From Phoebastria nigripes (Eukaryota > Chordata > Aves > Procellariiformes > Diomedeidae), in contig JAYKAV010002810.1 in assembly GCA_035582835.1 (NCBI GenBank), positions 61,753 through 125,752 of the forward strand: a DNA stretch of 64,000 nucleotides. Reading direction: 5' to 3'. Shown one piece after another: positions 46,483 to 56,063 of the stretch (the first letter of the stretch is position 1; every line of letters starts with the position of its first letter). The notes beneath the pieces were generated by a model that saw only the letters and a list, made by a program, of their open reading frames with translations, had not been told where the DNA came from and made no database searches. A program made the translations under genes and the position numbers.

Positions 46483-47720
46483 ACTGGAAAGGATCTGGAG
46501 AGGTCATAAAGTTCATCCTCTTACTCTAAGGCAGAATCAGTTATATCTATGTCAGTCCTGATGGATGCTTCTCTGTTTTGCTCTAAAATGTTTCCTTCTG
46601 CAGGCAGCCTCTTGTACTTTGCCATCCTTACCTTTACAAAGTCTTCTCTGCAGCCTAATCTGAAACTCCCATGGATCACTTCAAGTCTGTTATTTCCGCT
46701 TCTAATGATCATGAACATGAGGAACATATTGTAAAGAAGATGAAGAGAACAATAGCTTTTTAAATATTTTAACAGCACTATCTAACCACTCGTTCAACCC
46801 GGCTTTTTTTTTCCCCCATAGTCTAAAACCAACACTAGTTTCTTTAACCTGCCATTAAATTCTTATTCTTACACCTCTGAGTCTTCTTACTCATCTCCTG
46901 ACCTTTCCAACTAGTTATAGCTTTTATTGAAGTATATTTGTAGACACAATACTTTGAGGCCATTCCAAGGTTGGATAAGACTGGAGGGCTCTATTCTGTA
47001 TCTTGCAGGCTGTATGCCTATTAATGCCTCCCAGTACATGAAGTCTTTACACAGTGTTGCAATAGCATGACGTTGTTGATGGGTAGGCAGTTTGTGATTT
47101 TTGTAATTCTGTTGTAATGATCTTGTTATAATTTTGTTACAATTGATTTTCATTTGCTCCTGTTGAATTGTAATCTCTCTTTACTCTCAAAACCTCATAT
47201 CTGATTTGCCAAAATCCTTTTGAATTCTGCACTCTTCACTGTACGTTGTGTCCCTCCCAGTCTGGTGCCATGAATAGTGTTTAATAAGCATATGCTGTAT
47301 TCAGTCATCAAGCTATTATTGAAAGTATAGATTGATACTATAGCTAAGGAGAAGTCCTGTAATGATGCCTTCAATTTAACATTAAGTTGTTGATAACTAC
47401 TTTGAGAACGATTTTCTAACCAACTTTTCAGCTTTGGTATATTTCTCTAGACCTTTTAATACTTCCTGAGTTGGCCAACAAAAATGGCATTTGAGGTAAA
47501 TCCTTACTAAAGCTAAGATGTATAACAGACCACTTCATCTATCGACAAAATCTGTTTCTCTGTCAGAGAAGGAGAATAAATTGGTTTGGTCTAATTTGCT
47601 CATGATATATCCACCACATGTCATCCATGTCCCTATTTTTTTTCTTCCAGGTGTTTTTGAATAATGTGTTTGTCTGAATATTTGAATGGAAATTGGAATC
47701 AAGCTTGACTCACCCTTTTT
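46483..47720 (-). mobile_element. Ancient CR1-type LINE, about 1.2 kb, minus strand
   Basis: Read on the top strand, successive blocks match the antisense of old CR1 ORF2. ACTGGAAAGGATCTGGAGAG (46483) and 'ggcagaatcagttatatctatgtca' come first. Next are CTTACCTTTACAAAGTCTTC (46627), 'agacacaatactttgaggcc' (46941) and 'tacacagtgttgcaatag' (47048). Then come CCTCCCAGTCTGGTGCCATG (47253), TTTAATAAGCATATGCTGT (47280), 'gataactactttgagaacgattttctaaccaac' (47392), 'cttactaaagctaagatgtataacagaccac' (47502) and TTGGTTTGGTCTAATTTGCTC (47581). The transcript orientation is minus, from the reverse transcriptase end region to the 3' tail. No open frame survives. Confidence 0.85.
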
Positions 47721-47844
47721 TCCTTTTTGCTTTTTAAGGATATTTACTGTATTTCCCTTCATCTAGTCTTCCTGTACCTCACCCACCCTCCCAGGGATGA
47801 ACAATATATTCCACAGGTCATCATTTAATTACAAGACAAAGACA
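47721..47844. other. Short spacer between LINE fragments
   Basis: No recognised content. May be further decayed LINE sequence. Confidence 0.3.
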
Positions 47845-47990
47845 AAAATGCCTGTCTCCTAGGACAACCTGTTCCAGTACTTACTACTCTCATGGTGGAA
47901 TAGTTTTTGCTGTTGTCCAATCTGAACCTTCCAAGCTGCAATTTATGGCTGTTGTCCCTTGTTATGTTGTCTGCCAGTACTGAGTTATTG
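47845..47990 (-). mobile_element. CR1 LINE 3'-region fragment, minus strand
   Basis: AGGACAACCTGTTCCAGTAC (47862), then a 'ctcatggtggaatagtttttgctgttgtccaatctgaacc' block, then CTGCAATTTATGGCTGTTGT (47936), matches the antisense of the region near the CR1 ORF2 stop. It repeats the part of the element already represented near 46600-46660, so it is a second insertion rather than a continuation. Confidence 0.7.
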
Positions 47991-48632
47991 TTTGTTTATT
48001 TAGAGAGTGTTTTTCCTGCTAAGAGGATTTTTATGGATGGAGTTTCTCTGCCTGCCTATGTCTCAGGCTTATAAGTAGATTTTTTTCCCTTGGTTTTCAC
48101 TGGAAAACACATTTTAAGTGAAAAATACCAATAACCCCCTCAAATATGAAAAGCCATATATTTACCCATTTGATTTTGTCAATAATACCTATAGGAAGTG
48201 TTACTTGAACTACCAGAGGCATAAGAAATGCATTTAATATAATGTCTTGAGTTTTTGTAAGCTATTATATTATGAAAGGTGAGCCTGGATTTATTGAGAA
48301 CTTATTCATAATTTCAGAAGACTGGTTATTTTTTCTGTGACAGTTTTTCTCTGTCTTAATTTCTTTTAGCCAGGAGATTGATCCAAAGACAACTGAGATA
48401 TTTTTATTTAAGTTGATTTGGTATTAATTTAATTTTTCACAAAGGCTCCACAAATTCTGATAAACTGAATTTATGTTCCTGTGCTATGTTTCTAAGTTCA
48501 CCAAGCAGAACCACCTGACTGTAATGTTACCCAATTAAATGGGAAGAAAACAGGAGACCAGAAAAATACCTTCCTCCCTTGGTCATGACCATACTGGTGC
48601 TGCCTGATTCGATCCTGGTATTTTAAAGCATT
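47991..48632. other. AT-rich unassigned DNA
   Basis: No gene recognised. May contain further decayed LINE at its start. Confidence 0.45.
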
Positions 48633-48705
48633 AAAGCCCTGATTCAGTGAAGTGGTTAAAGTCGTGTATAACTTTAATCATTTGAGTAATTACAATGATG
48701 CTCAA
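48633..48705. repeat. Half of an ancient hairpin repeat (CTGATTCAG type)
   Basis: AAAGCCCTGATTCAGTGAAG (48633-48652), then GGTTAAAGTCGTGTATAACT and TTAATCATTTGAGTAATTAC. These track one arm of an old palindromic repeat remembered as 'ccctgattcagcaaagcacttaagcatgtgcttaactttaagcatgtgagtag'. The complementary arm is not visible downstream. Confidence 0.65.
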
Positions 48706-50629
48706 CACGAGAGGTGAAATTGAATTCATGTCCTGAGAGGTTTGTCTCATTTATACACTATGATTTGTTGTATTCAAACAGAACTAAAATATCAACTCAA
48801 GAGAAATCAGTGCTTTGCCTGCATTCCAGCTTCCATACATCATCAAATGGAAAGCAAATGAAAAATTAGATTATAAATATGAATTTTTCAGATGTGCAAA
48901 GTTTAGTGCCAAAAGTGTAGTATTTTTTGAAAACCTGAGATGCTGAAACTGGCCTGGTTTTGAATTAAAGGGAATATTTTTCACAGCTCTATCTATTACA
49001 ATACGAGCAAGTCTTATTTCATGCAACACTAACTTAGAGATGCTTTCCTAAGGAGAACTGATTACAATATTCGTTTTCCTTTAGATAGTCAGTGTCAATA
49101 GTAAGTCATGCATAAAGTTTATTAAGACCTGTTAATTTTCATTTGTTTTTAAAAGCCATAGATGCACGTATGTACTGTAGATGATTTGTAAAATTTCATG
49201 CTGAAAAAATAAAATAAATACATGATATGAAAAATCTGAAAAATACTTAGGCCTTCTCAGGAATGCTTTGAGTCTTATGAACTGAATTCATAGATAAATT
49301 ATAAATAAATATTATAGGGATTAAACCATTTGTACCTTCTTTCTGGGCTATTTTAGTATTCGTTACACAAGGTTCAGACTTCAGAAGACTTGTGGGCAGA
49401 GAGGTGATGCAATAGGTGTAGAGAAGCCTGTAGCCCATATATGATGGCATTTCCGTAGCTCCTTTATCACATATGTCTGAGCTGATTCTGTTTGCACTAT
49501 CTAACAGTGCAAGACAGAGAAGAAATGGGCCTCTTAAAGTCATGGTATCAAGTTTAAAGATGGTGCAAATTCAGGTGATTTTGTCTTCAGATAATCTACT
49601 TTTTCATAACTAATTCCTGACTTCACTGGAAGTGAAAGCAACGGTATTGAAGCCCTTAGTGAAAAGGTAGTCTGTCTCTCTCTCTCTGAATTTTCAGATC
49701 CAACAGTTATGGGAAGTATTGGATGTGTTATAAATACAACTTATCTGTCAGTCATAAACCCCATGTGGCTGAAATATACTTTTTCATCGCTGTGGTAGTG
49801 GTTATAGACAACTGATCGTATGTGCACATTGCACCAGGAATACAGCTTTTTTTTTTTTTTTCTTTAATGTCCTGGTAGTGTAATTTAAGTGTACATGAGA
49901 TGGAAGTGCCAAAACTGGGATAGCTCTGCAAAAACTGGAACTAATCCAAATCCTCTCTAAAATCCTTTTTTTCAGTAACACTGTCCAGAAATGACATTGT
50001 CACATCTTAGATAAATCAAGCTGCAAAATGAAAAATAGTATACCTAAAACCTGTGGGAAAACAATAAAACGAACTTATCAAAATCAAGCTCTTCTAAAAT
50101 GTAACTGAAAAGCAAAGGTTTCTCTTCTGCCTGCAAAATGAAAAGTTTCTGTTGAATTTGCATTTAAAAAACAACAGTAAAATAGTAACAGAGTTTCTAT
50201 ATCCCCCAGTAAGAAATGAAAATACACACACAGATCCTGGGACTTCCACATGGAAATACGCTGCATTTTGAAAAAAGTATTTCCCTTGTTGTTCTTATGT
50301 TGTCATCCTCTGAAGACAGTTTGCTATTTCTGTTTCAATGGGAACAATAGTTCTAATAGGTCTTTAGCAAACATAAGACTTCTGTCAAGGACTAAGTGGG
50401 AGGAAGGGAAAAAGACTACAGATGTAGGTATAGATCTGATCTGTCTACAAAAACTATGATGTCATTTAGATACTTGGTATCTCTGATGGACATTTGATGA
50501 AGGAAAGCATGCTAAACTATCAGCTCTAATCAAGAGAATTAAAACTAGACACGCTACAGATGGATGAATGAGATTCTAAAGGCAATGGGCAAGATCTTCA
50601 GATGCAGCAAATCAACATATTTCCGTAAC
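48706..50629. other. AT-rich unassigned DNA
   Basis: No gene recognised. A (TC)n run at 49671-49687 and a T run at 49849-49862. Frames at 49247-49543 (-) and 50250-50459 (+) have no domain. Confidence 0.5.
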
Positions 50630-50655
50630 AGATAAGATACAGAAGTATCTTATCT
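50630..50655. repeat. Perfect 11-bp stem-loop with mirrored GATA sites
   Basis: Arms AGATAAGATAC (50630-50640) and GTATCTTATCT (50645-50655) around an AGAA loop. AGATAA occurs on the top strand in one arm and on the bottom strand in the other, giving inverted GATA-factor consensus sites (WGATAR). Confidence 0.85.
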
Positions 50656-50681
50656 TTTCACAAAATTCTGGTTTTGTGAAA
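50656..50681. repeat. Perfect 10-bp stem-loop abutting the previous one
   Basis: Arms TTTCACAAAA (50656-50665) and TTTTGTGAAA (50672-50681) around TTCTGG. It begins at the very next base after the preceding hairpin. Confidence 0.85.
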
Positions 50682-51797
50682 GCAGGTAGGCACATATTTA
50701 AGTTATTTCCTAAAACTGGAATGGTACTTAGCTAAAATTAAGGTGGCCTCAACAGCCTATACTGTATTTAGCACATTGAAGTGCCTGCAAATACAACAAA
50801 ATAGGGATGAGTGGTTTCTTCTTCACTAATATATATGTAGTGCACACATTGTGTGCATAAAAAGAGTATATTTATATTATATATACATTTTGTATGATAT
50901 ACATACCATATGTATGTATATGTATGTATATTTCAAAGCTTTTTTCTAATCCTGAGGAAGAACTAGAATTTTTTTTCATAGATTTGACATGTAGCCACAT
51001 ATCTAATGTTTCAAATGTTCTTCCTTTTTGGGGGAAGATGACGAACAAATTCTACCTCATGGTAAAAATAATTTTAAAAAATTTTGCAAATATTGGAATG
51101 AGAATTTTCATAATGGTGATAGATGTACACTTTTGTCATCAATTTTTAATAACAGATGTGGGCTTTGAAGAATATCTACAAACTTCCTTTTTATTAAACT
51201 AATAAATAAAAAGTTTTGTTCTGAATTCTAGTAAACTGGTTTTAATTATTTTGGCATAAACAGCAGCATTGTTCGCCAAGGCAAAGTATGTAGAAGGTGT
51301 CATTTTTATTTATTTTCATATTTTTCAATGTATTTAGTTAAAAGTTTTTGTGTGGCACCTCTTATGAGCTTTGCTGGGAGAGAGAGAAGTCCTTTTTATC
51401 ACTCTTGCAGTTGCCTTTCATTTTTCAAGTCTTAGAAATGCCTAACGCAAATGCTGATATCCAGAGCTAATAATAAATGTGTTCAAGAATCAAAAAGTTC
51501 CATATATACCGTTTAGGTTCTTACTTGGTTTTTTCCTGCCTTGTCTATATATTGGGGTCAATGAGGCCCTTTTTAATAGATCTCATTCATCTAATATGCG
51601 ATAATCTTACTCTGGGTCTCCAGTTTCTGAAGGACTGGGAATCATGATCTCACATTCTCTCCTGCCTTGCTAGCTTTTACCGCTGGAAGGCCTAAAAGAT
51701 CCTGTGAAAGGGATGTGAGCAGGGAAGAGGAGAGCAATGGAGGGATGTTGCCTATGCTTTCCTTACTTTGCTTGTGACACTCAGAGCTGTTTGGCTG
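50682..51797. other. AT-rich unassigned DNA
   Basis: No gene recognised. Includes the TATG/TATA-rich tract at 50867-50933. The 102-codon frame 50894-51202 starts inside that tract and has no domain. Confidence 0.5.
50867..50933. repeat. TATA/TATG-rich microsatellite-like tract
   Basis: Mostly alternating T and A with TATG units, including TATGTATGTATATGTATGTA around 50910-50929. Confidence 0.8.
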
Positions 51798-51850
51798 AAA
51801 AAAACCAAAAACAAAACCAAAAAACAACAACAACAACAACAAAAATACCA
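51798..51850 (+). repeat. A/C simple repeat ending in (CAA)n
   Basis: CCAAAA and CAAAA units followed by several perfect CAA repeats. Only A and C up to 51845. Confidence 0.88.
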
Positions 51851-53119
51851 ACCATGAAAAAAAGGTTTTGAGGTTTCTTTTAAAGTACTAAACACCTTTT
51901 CACATTTGAAAAGATTGGTACAAGCTTAGTCATTTCTGCAGTTCATCAACTGCCCAGTATATTCCAGTATAAAGTGACTAACAGTTAACTTCTTTTAATG
52001 TTGGAAAACTTGATTTCAATGCCATATCATTCTGATTATTTACAACTTATTTTATTTTCATTCTAATCAAAGTTCTCTGTTTGAATAAAATCTCTCTCTG
52101 GAAGTGATTCATTCTTGCTAGATGCTGAAACTTTTTTTCTGTAAGTGCACATGTGTTTTGTCAGTGTATGTGTGTGTTTGTGTATAAAAGCTAAACTCAT
52201 TCCCTATAAAGGTGAACCTAGTTTTACAACTTTTTTCTGCCAACTTCTATGACAGAGATTGATTTGAAGAAATCAGTAACCTTACCTTCGATGTTTCCCC
52301 TTCCTCTGGCCCATATGCAGCTAGACATAGATGGGATCTTTGAAAGACTTTATTCTCTTGGTGTACTTTGCAAAATGATCTTGTTTCTCTTGGTATTTTT
52401 ATTTAGGGCCTGCCTCCAGCCCTTTGAAATATCTGTGATCTCTAATCTGCCAGCCCTGATGTTCTTCTCTGGAAGCAAGCTGTACAAAATCTTGCACACA
52501 GCATAACACATGGCTGTTGTTGATGTTTTATTGGTTGGCAGGATTGGAGGGGAAGAAGGGAAAAGGATAAATGAGAAGACAAGTGTTTAAAATGCCTATG
52601 TCCATTTATGTATTTACTCACTGTTGGTACCTGCAATCAGCTGGAGAGGCCTTCATTTGGGATAGCTGATATTCCTGGAGGAACTGAAGTCAACAGTAGA
52701 TTTTTGATGACTTGGCAATTTAAGTGCCATTTCTTGATGCCCTTAACCTTGTGTTGTCCACAGAGATGCTGATGAAATTCATTCTAAGTGCTGAATGTTG
52801 TCATTATTAAACATTTTTTATTACAGCCAAGGCTATTATGCACTGACTTCACAAATTAGCAGTATTTTGGCCTGTCTTCTGTAGGGGTTGAGGCCAAGAG
52901 ACATTCAGACCAAGGATCTTGGAGCAAGCTGCAGCCCAATACTTTATAAGCCCTTTGCCTTCCCCATCCCTGTCACTACCTCTGCCACGCTGGCACAAAG
53001 CCCAGGCTAATGCCCTCTGCGGGCTTTTCAGTCTAGTCTTGCTTTCTGCTCTACTAGTAAGACATACTTCATTAGAGGAGAACCAACATACTTTCTCCGA
53101 CTCTGATTTCTTGAATACT
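51851..53119. other. Unassigned DNA
   Basis: No gene recognised. A (TG)-rich run at 52163-52185. Opposing frames at 52849-53145 (-) and 52919-53149 (+) mirror each other and run into the LTR. Confidence 0.5.
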
Positions 53120-53696
53120 TGTTGTGGTTTAACCCCAGCCAGCAACTAAGCACTACTGAGCCGCTCGCTTACTCCCCCTGGTGGGATGGGAGAGAGTAAA
53201 AGAGAAAACTCGTGGCTTGAGATAAAGACAGTTTAATAGGGAAAGCAAAAGCCACGCATGCAAGCAAAGCAAAACAAGGAATTCCTTCACTACTTCCCAT
53301 CGGCAGGCAGGTGTTCAGCCATCTCCAGGAAAGCAGGGCTCCATCACGTGTAACGGTTACTTGGGAAGACAAACGCCATCACTCTGAACGTCCCCCATTC
53401 CTTCTTCCCCCAGCTTTATATGCTGAGCATGACGTCATATGGTATGGAATATCCCTTTGGTCAGTTGGGGTCAGCTGTCCCAGCCGTGTCCCCTCCCAAC
53501 TTCTTGTGCACTCCCAGCCTACTCGCTGGTGGGGTGGTGTGAGGAGCAGAAAAGGCCTTGACTCTGTGTAAGCCCTGCTCAGCAATAATGAAAACATCAC
53601 CGTGTTATCAAGGTTGTTTCCAGCACAAATCCAAAACGTAGCCCCATACTAGCTACTACGAAGAAAATTAACTCTACCCCAGCCAAAACCAGCACA
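53120..53696 (-). mobile_element. Solo LTR of an avian endogenous retrovirus (copy 2)
   Basis: Reverse-orientation copy of the LTR at 13392-13985, about 577 bases, starting TGTTGTGG and ending CAGCACA on the top strand. The CRE palindrome (53430-53437), TATA box (53415-53420, as TTTATA) and polyadenylation signal (53232-53237, as TTTAAT) are in the same order on the minus strand. By eye there are about 14 substitutions in the first 290 bases against copy 1, plus several small indels in the GGAAGAA-rich part. AATAC occurs at 53114-53118 and 53696-53700, a likely 5-bp target duplication that overlaps the canonical end by one base. No internal sequence. Confidence 0.9.
53415..53437 (-). promoter_or_regulatory. 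LTR core promoter: CRE plus TATA box
   Basis: Same arrangement as in copy 1: TGACGTCA, nine-base spacer, TATAAA, read on the minus strand. Confidence 0.6.
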
Positions 53697-53959
53697 ATAC
53701 AATCAGTTACCCCAATATTGACCCTAATAACTTGTTGGGGTTTAAAACAATTTGTCTTAGCTAAAGCTTGTCTTCTGAAAGAGCATCCAGTTTTGATAAA
53801 GAGGTAAAAAGAGGTGGAGAATCCCGGTCATCTTTTGCTACTTTTTATTACACTCATTTTTTTTCCTTTTTTTTTTTTTTATTTCAATTTTGTTTTAAGT
53901 TGTGGCTCCTGACTTTGGTTTTGCCTTTTTCTGCTAGATTAAACAGCTTTGTGCAACCC
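53697..53959. other. Unassigned DNA
   Basis: No gene recognised. T run at 53869-53880. Confidence 0.45.
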
Positions 53960-54260
53960 AGTTTTTTCCCCTATTTAAGATATTTGTACACTGTAATCAA
54001 ACTACCTTCCAATCTTCTTTCTGGCAAGCTAAACAAACTGAGATCTTTATGTTTCTCAAGGTAAGGCACTTTCTCCAAACTTAAACTAATTTGTCTGGCT
54101 TCTTTTCGTAAGTCCTTCAATTTGTCAACAACTTTTAAGAAATGAGAATGCCAGAGCCATTTGAAGCATTCTTGTATAGGTTTCACAAACGTAATATATA
54201 AAGGTAAAATTATTTTCTGGGTCCTACTCACTACCCCTTTGTTTTCTAGAAGACCAACAA
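53960..54260 (-). mobile_element. Ancient CR1-type LINE fragment, minus strand
   Basis: The minus-strand frame 54231-53971 ends with a stretch, LSLFSLPERRLEGSLI, that closely resembles the C-terminal region of CR1 ORF2 (compare [16 protein letters not shown] in the copy at 55.7 kb). Upstream residues (DKLKDLRKEARQIS) fit less well. On the top strand, CTAAACAAACTGAGATC (54029) and 'cttcaatttgtcaacaac' (54115) fit antisense old CR1. It is unusual that 86 codons remain open in such an old copy. Chance is likely in AT-rich DNA. Confidence 0.75.
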
Positions 54261-55564
54261 CTTGGAACTCATTTCTACAGGTTTATATAATTACACTTAG
54301 AATGATAGATTTTTATTTATGTAAAATGCTGTCTCAAGGTGATAAAAACTCCATGAGCTCCCATCAAATTCAGCAAATATGTTCAGCCAAAAGGAGTAAA
54401 ATGTTTAAGACTACAGATTTTGAGCATTTTTTTTAACAAAAAATGTTTTGATTTCTCATTGGAAAACTGACCTGAGTTTTAAAATATGGAAAGAAAGGAT
54501 TTGTTAAAATTTTTCAGTTGATCCATTTTTTTTCTTCTAATGACACACACATTTTTTGGCCAAAACAATTTGCAGCTGTTCCAGCTTAAATTAAGTAGGT
54601 GAAACGTGGATATAGTCTGAAACTAAGCTGCACACAGAGACCTACAGTATTGGAGCAGGTTGGAGTAGAGTAACTTTGTAGCATATTAGAACCATTGATG
54701 ATCTTAATGCTTGATAAAAGGACTAAATAGAAAAATAGCACCAAATTCTTGTTGGAGCACTTGTAAGTGAAATTGGCTAAAGTATAATATTCAGGCAAAT
54801 ATTCCAACTTGTTGGAAGGACTAAACAGACAAAATACTCTCAAAACACTTTTAAATAAAGCATAGCAAAAAATATTCAGGAAGCAATCCAACTTTTAGAT
54901 TTGTGGTTATCTATTCCTCTCTCTTATGCTGATGAGAGGCTAAAAACCAGCAGGTCAATTCCCTTCTTGTATTGACTTTAGGAGGAGGAGATTAGACTTT
55001 ATAATCGCACTCCTAGGGGTAGGGAATGAAATAGCAACATTGCTGTTGCAGGCAGTGGAGGAATTAAGAACTTAAATAGTGGAGGTTGAATTTCTTTGCT
55101 TTGGTAAGATAGGTACAAGCATTAAGCAGGTGATTAGCAGATCAAATAAGCACTTTGAATTTTATTATAGATCTTTATCTGCCATTCTTGTGATACTTGT
55201 AGCAGAAAATTGTAGGCAAGATGGAGAACGAAAAAACACCTTCAGAGTCTTGACTTCCCTTCCTACCCTCCTTCTCTTTTCTGCCTCATTTCAGCTTGGA
55301 GGGATTTTTTCTTTTTCACTATGTGTCACATTGCATGATGGTTAGCTTTCAGGACTAGAACAGGCTTGCAGAGAGGGTAAAATGTTTTTTATATTAAAAA
55401 ATATTTACTTAGTGCTGCATATGTCTTTTTCCCTACTGCAAATCCTTACACATGTGAACAGGCTGCTTTCTTTATTAATGGCTTCCAAACTGAGCCCATC
55501 CTTTGAAAGGTGTTTTTACTGTCAGGTGACCACACTGAAGACCATGCTCCTCTGGACCAATGCA
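54261..55564. other. AT-rich unassigned DNA
   Basis: No gene recognised. Frames at 54586-54891 (-) and 55079-55345 (+) lack domains. Confidence 0.5.
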
Positions 55565-56063
55565 AAACAGCACAAGAAAGACATGGACGTTGGAGCGAGT
55601 CCAGAGGAGGGCCACAAAAATGATCAGGGCGATGGAACACCTCTCCTATGAAGAAAGGCTGAGAGAGTTGGGGTTGTTCAGCCTGGAGAAGAGAAGGCTT
55701 TGGGGAGACCTTATTGCAGCCTTTCAGTACTTAAAGGGGGCTTATAAGAAAGATGGGGACAAACTTTTTAGCAGGGCCTGTTGTGACAGGACAAGGGGGA
55801 ATGGCTTTAAACTCAAAGAGGGTAGATTTAGGCTAGATATAAGGAAGAACTTTTTTACGCTGAGGGTGGTGAAACACTGGAACAGGTTGCCCAGAGAGGT
55901 GGTGGATGCCCCATCCCTGGCAACATTCAAGGTCAGGTTGGATGGGGCTCTGAGCAACCTGATCTAGTTGAAGATGTCCCTGCTCCTTGCAGGGGGGTTG
56001 GACTAGCTGACCTTTAAAGATCCCTTCCAACCCAAACTATTCTATGATTCTATGATTCTATGA
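55565..56063 (+). mobile_element. CR1 LINE, 5'-truncated, youngest-looking copy
   Basis: Corresponds to the last 130 or so codons of ORF2 plus the complete 3' UTR. The frame is open from about 55575 to the TAG at 55965-55967. It encodes [19 protein letters not shown], then [20 protein letters not shown], then [19 protein letters not shown], and ends LDGALSNLI, the expected C-terminus of CR1 reverse transcriptase ORFs. The 3' end carries three perfect ATTCTATG units (56039-56062). The reverse transcriptase and endonuclease domains are absent, so it cannot move. An intact tail frame implies less decay than in the copies at 7.8 and 29.1 kb. Confidence 0.96.
56039..56062 (+). repeat. CR1 3'-terminal octamer array
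   Basis: Three perfect tandem copies of ATTCTATG followed by AAAAAA. In CR1 this octamer array, rather than a poly(A) tail, marks the end recognised by the element's own reverse transcriptase. Confidence 0.95.
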
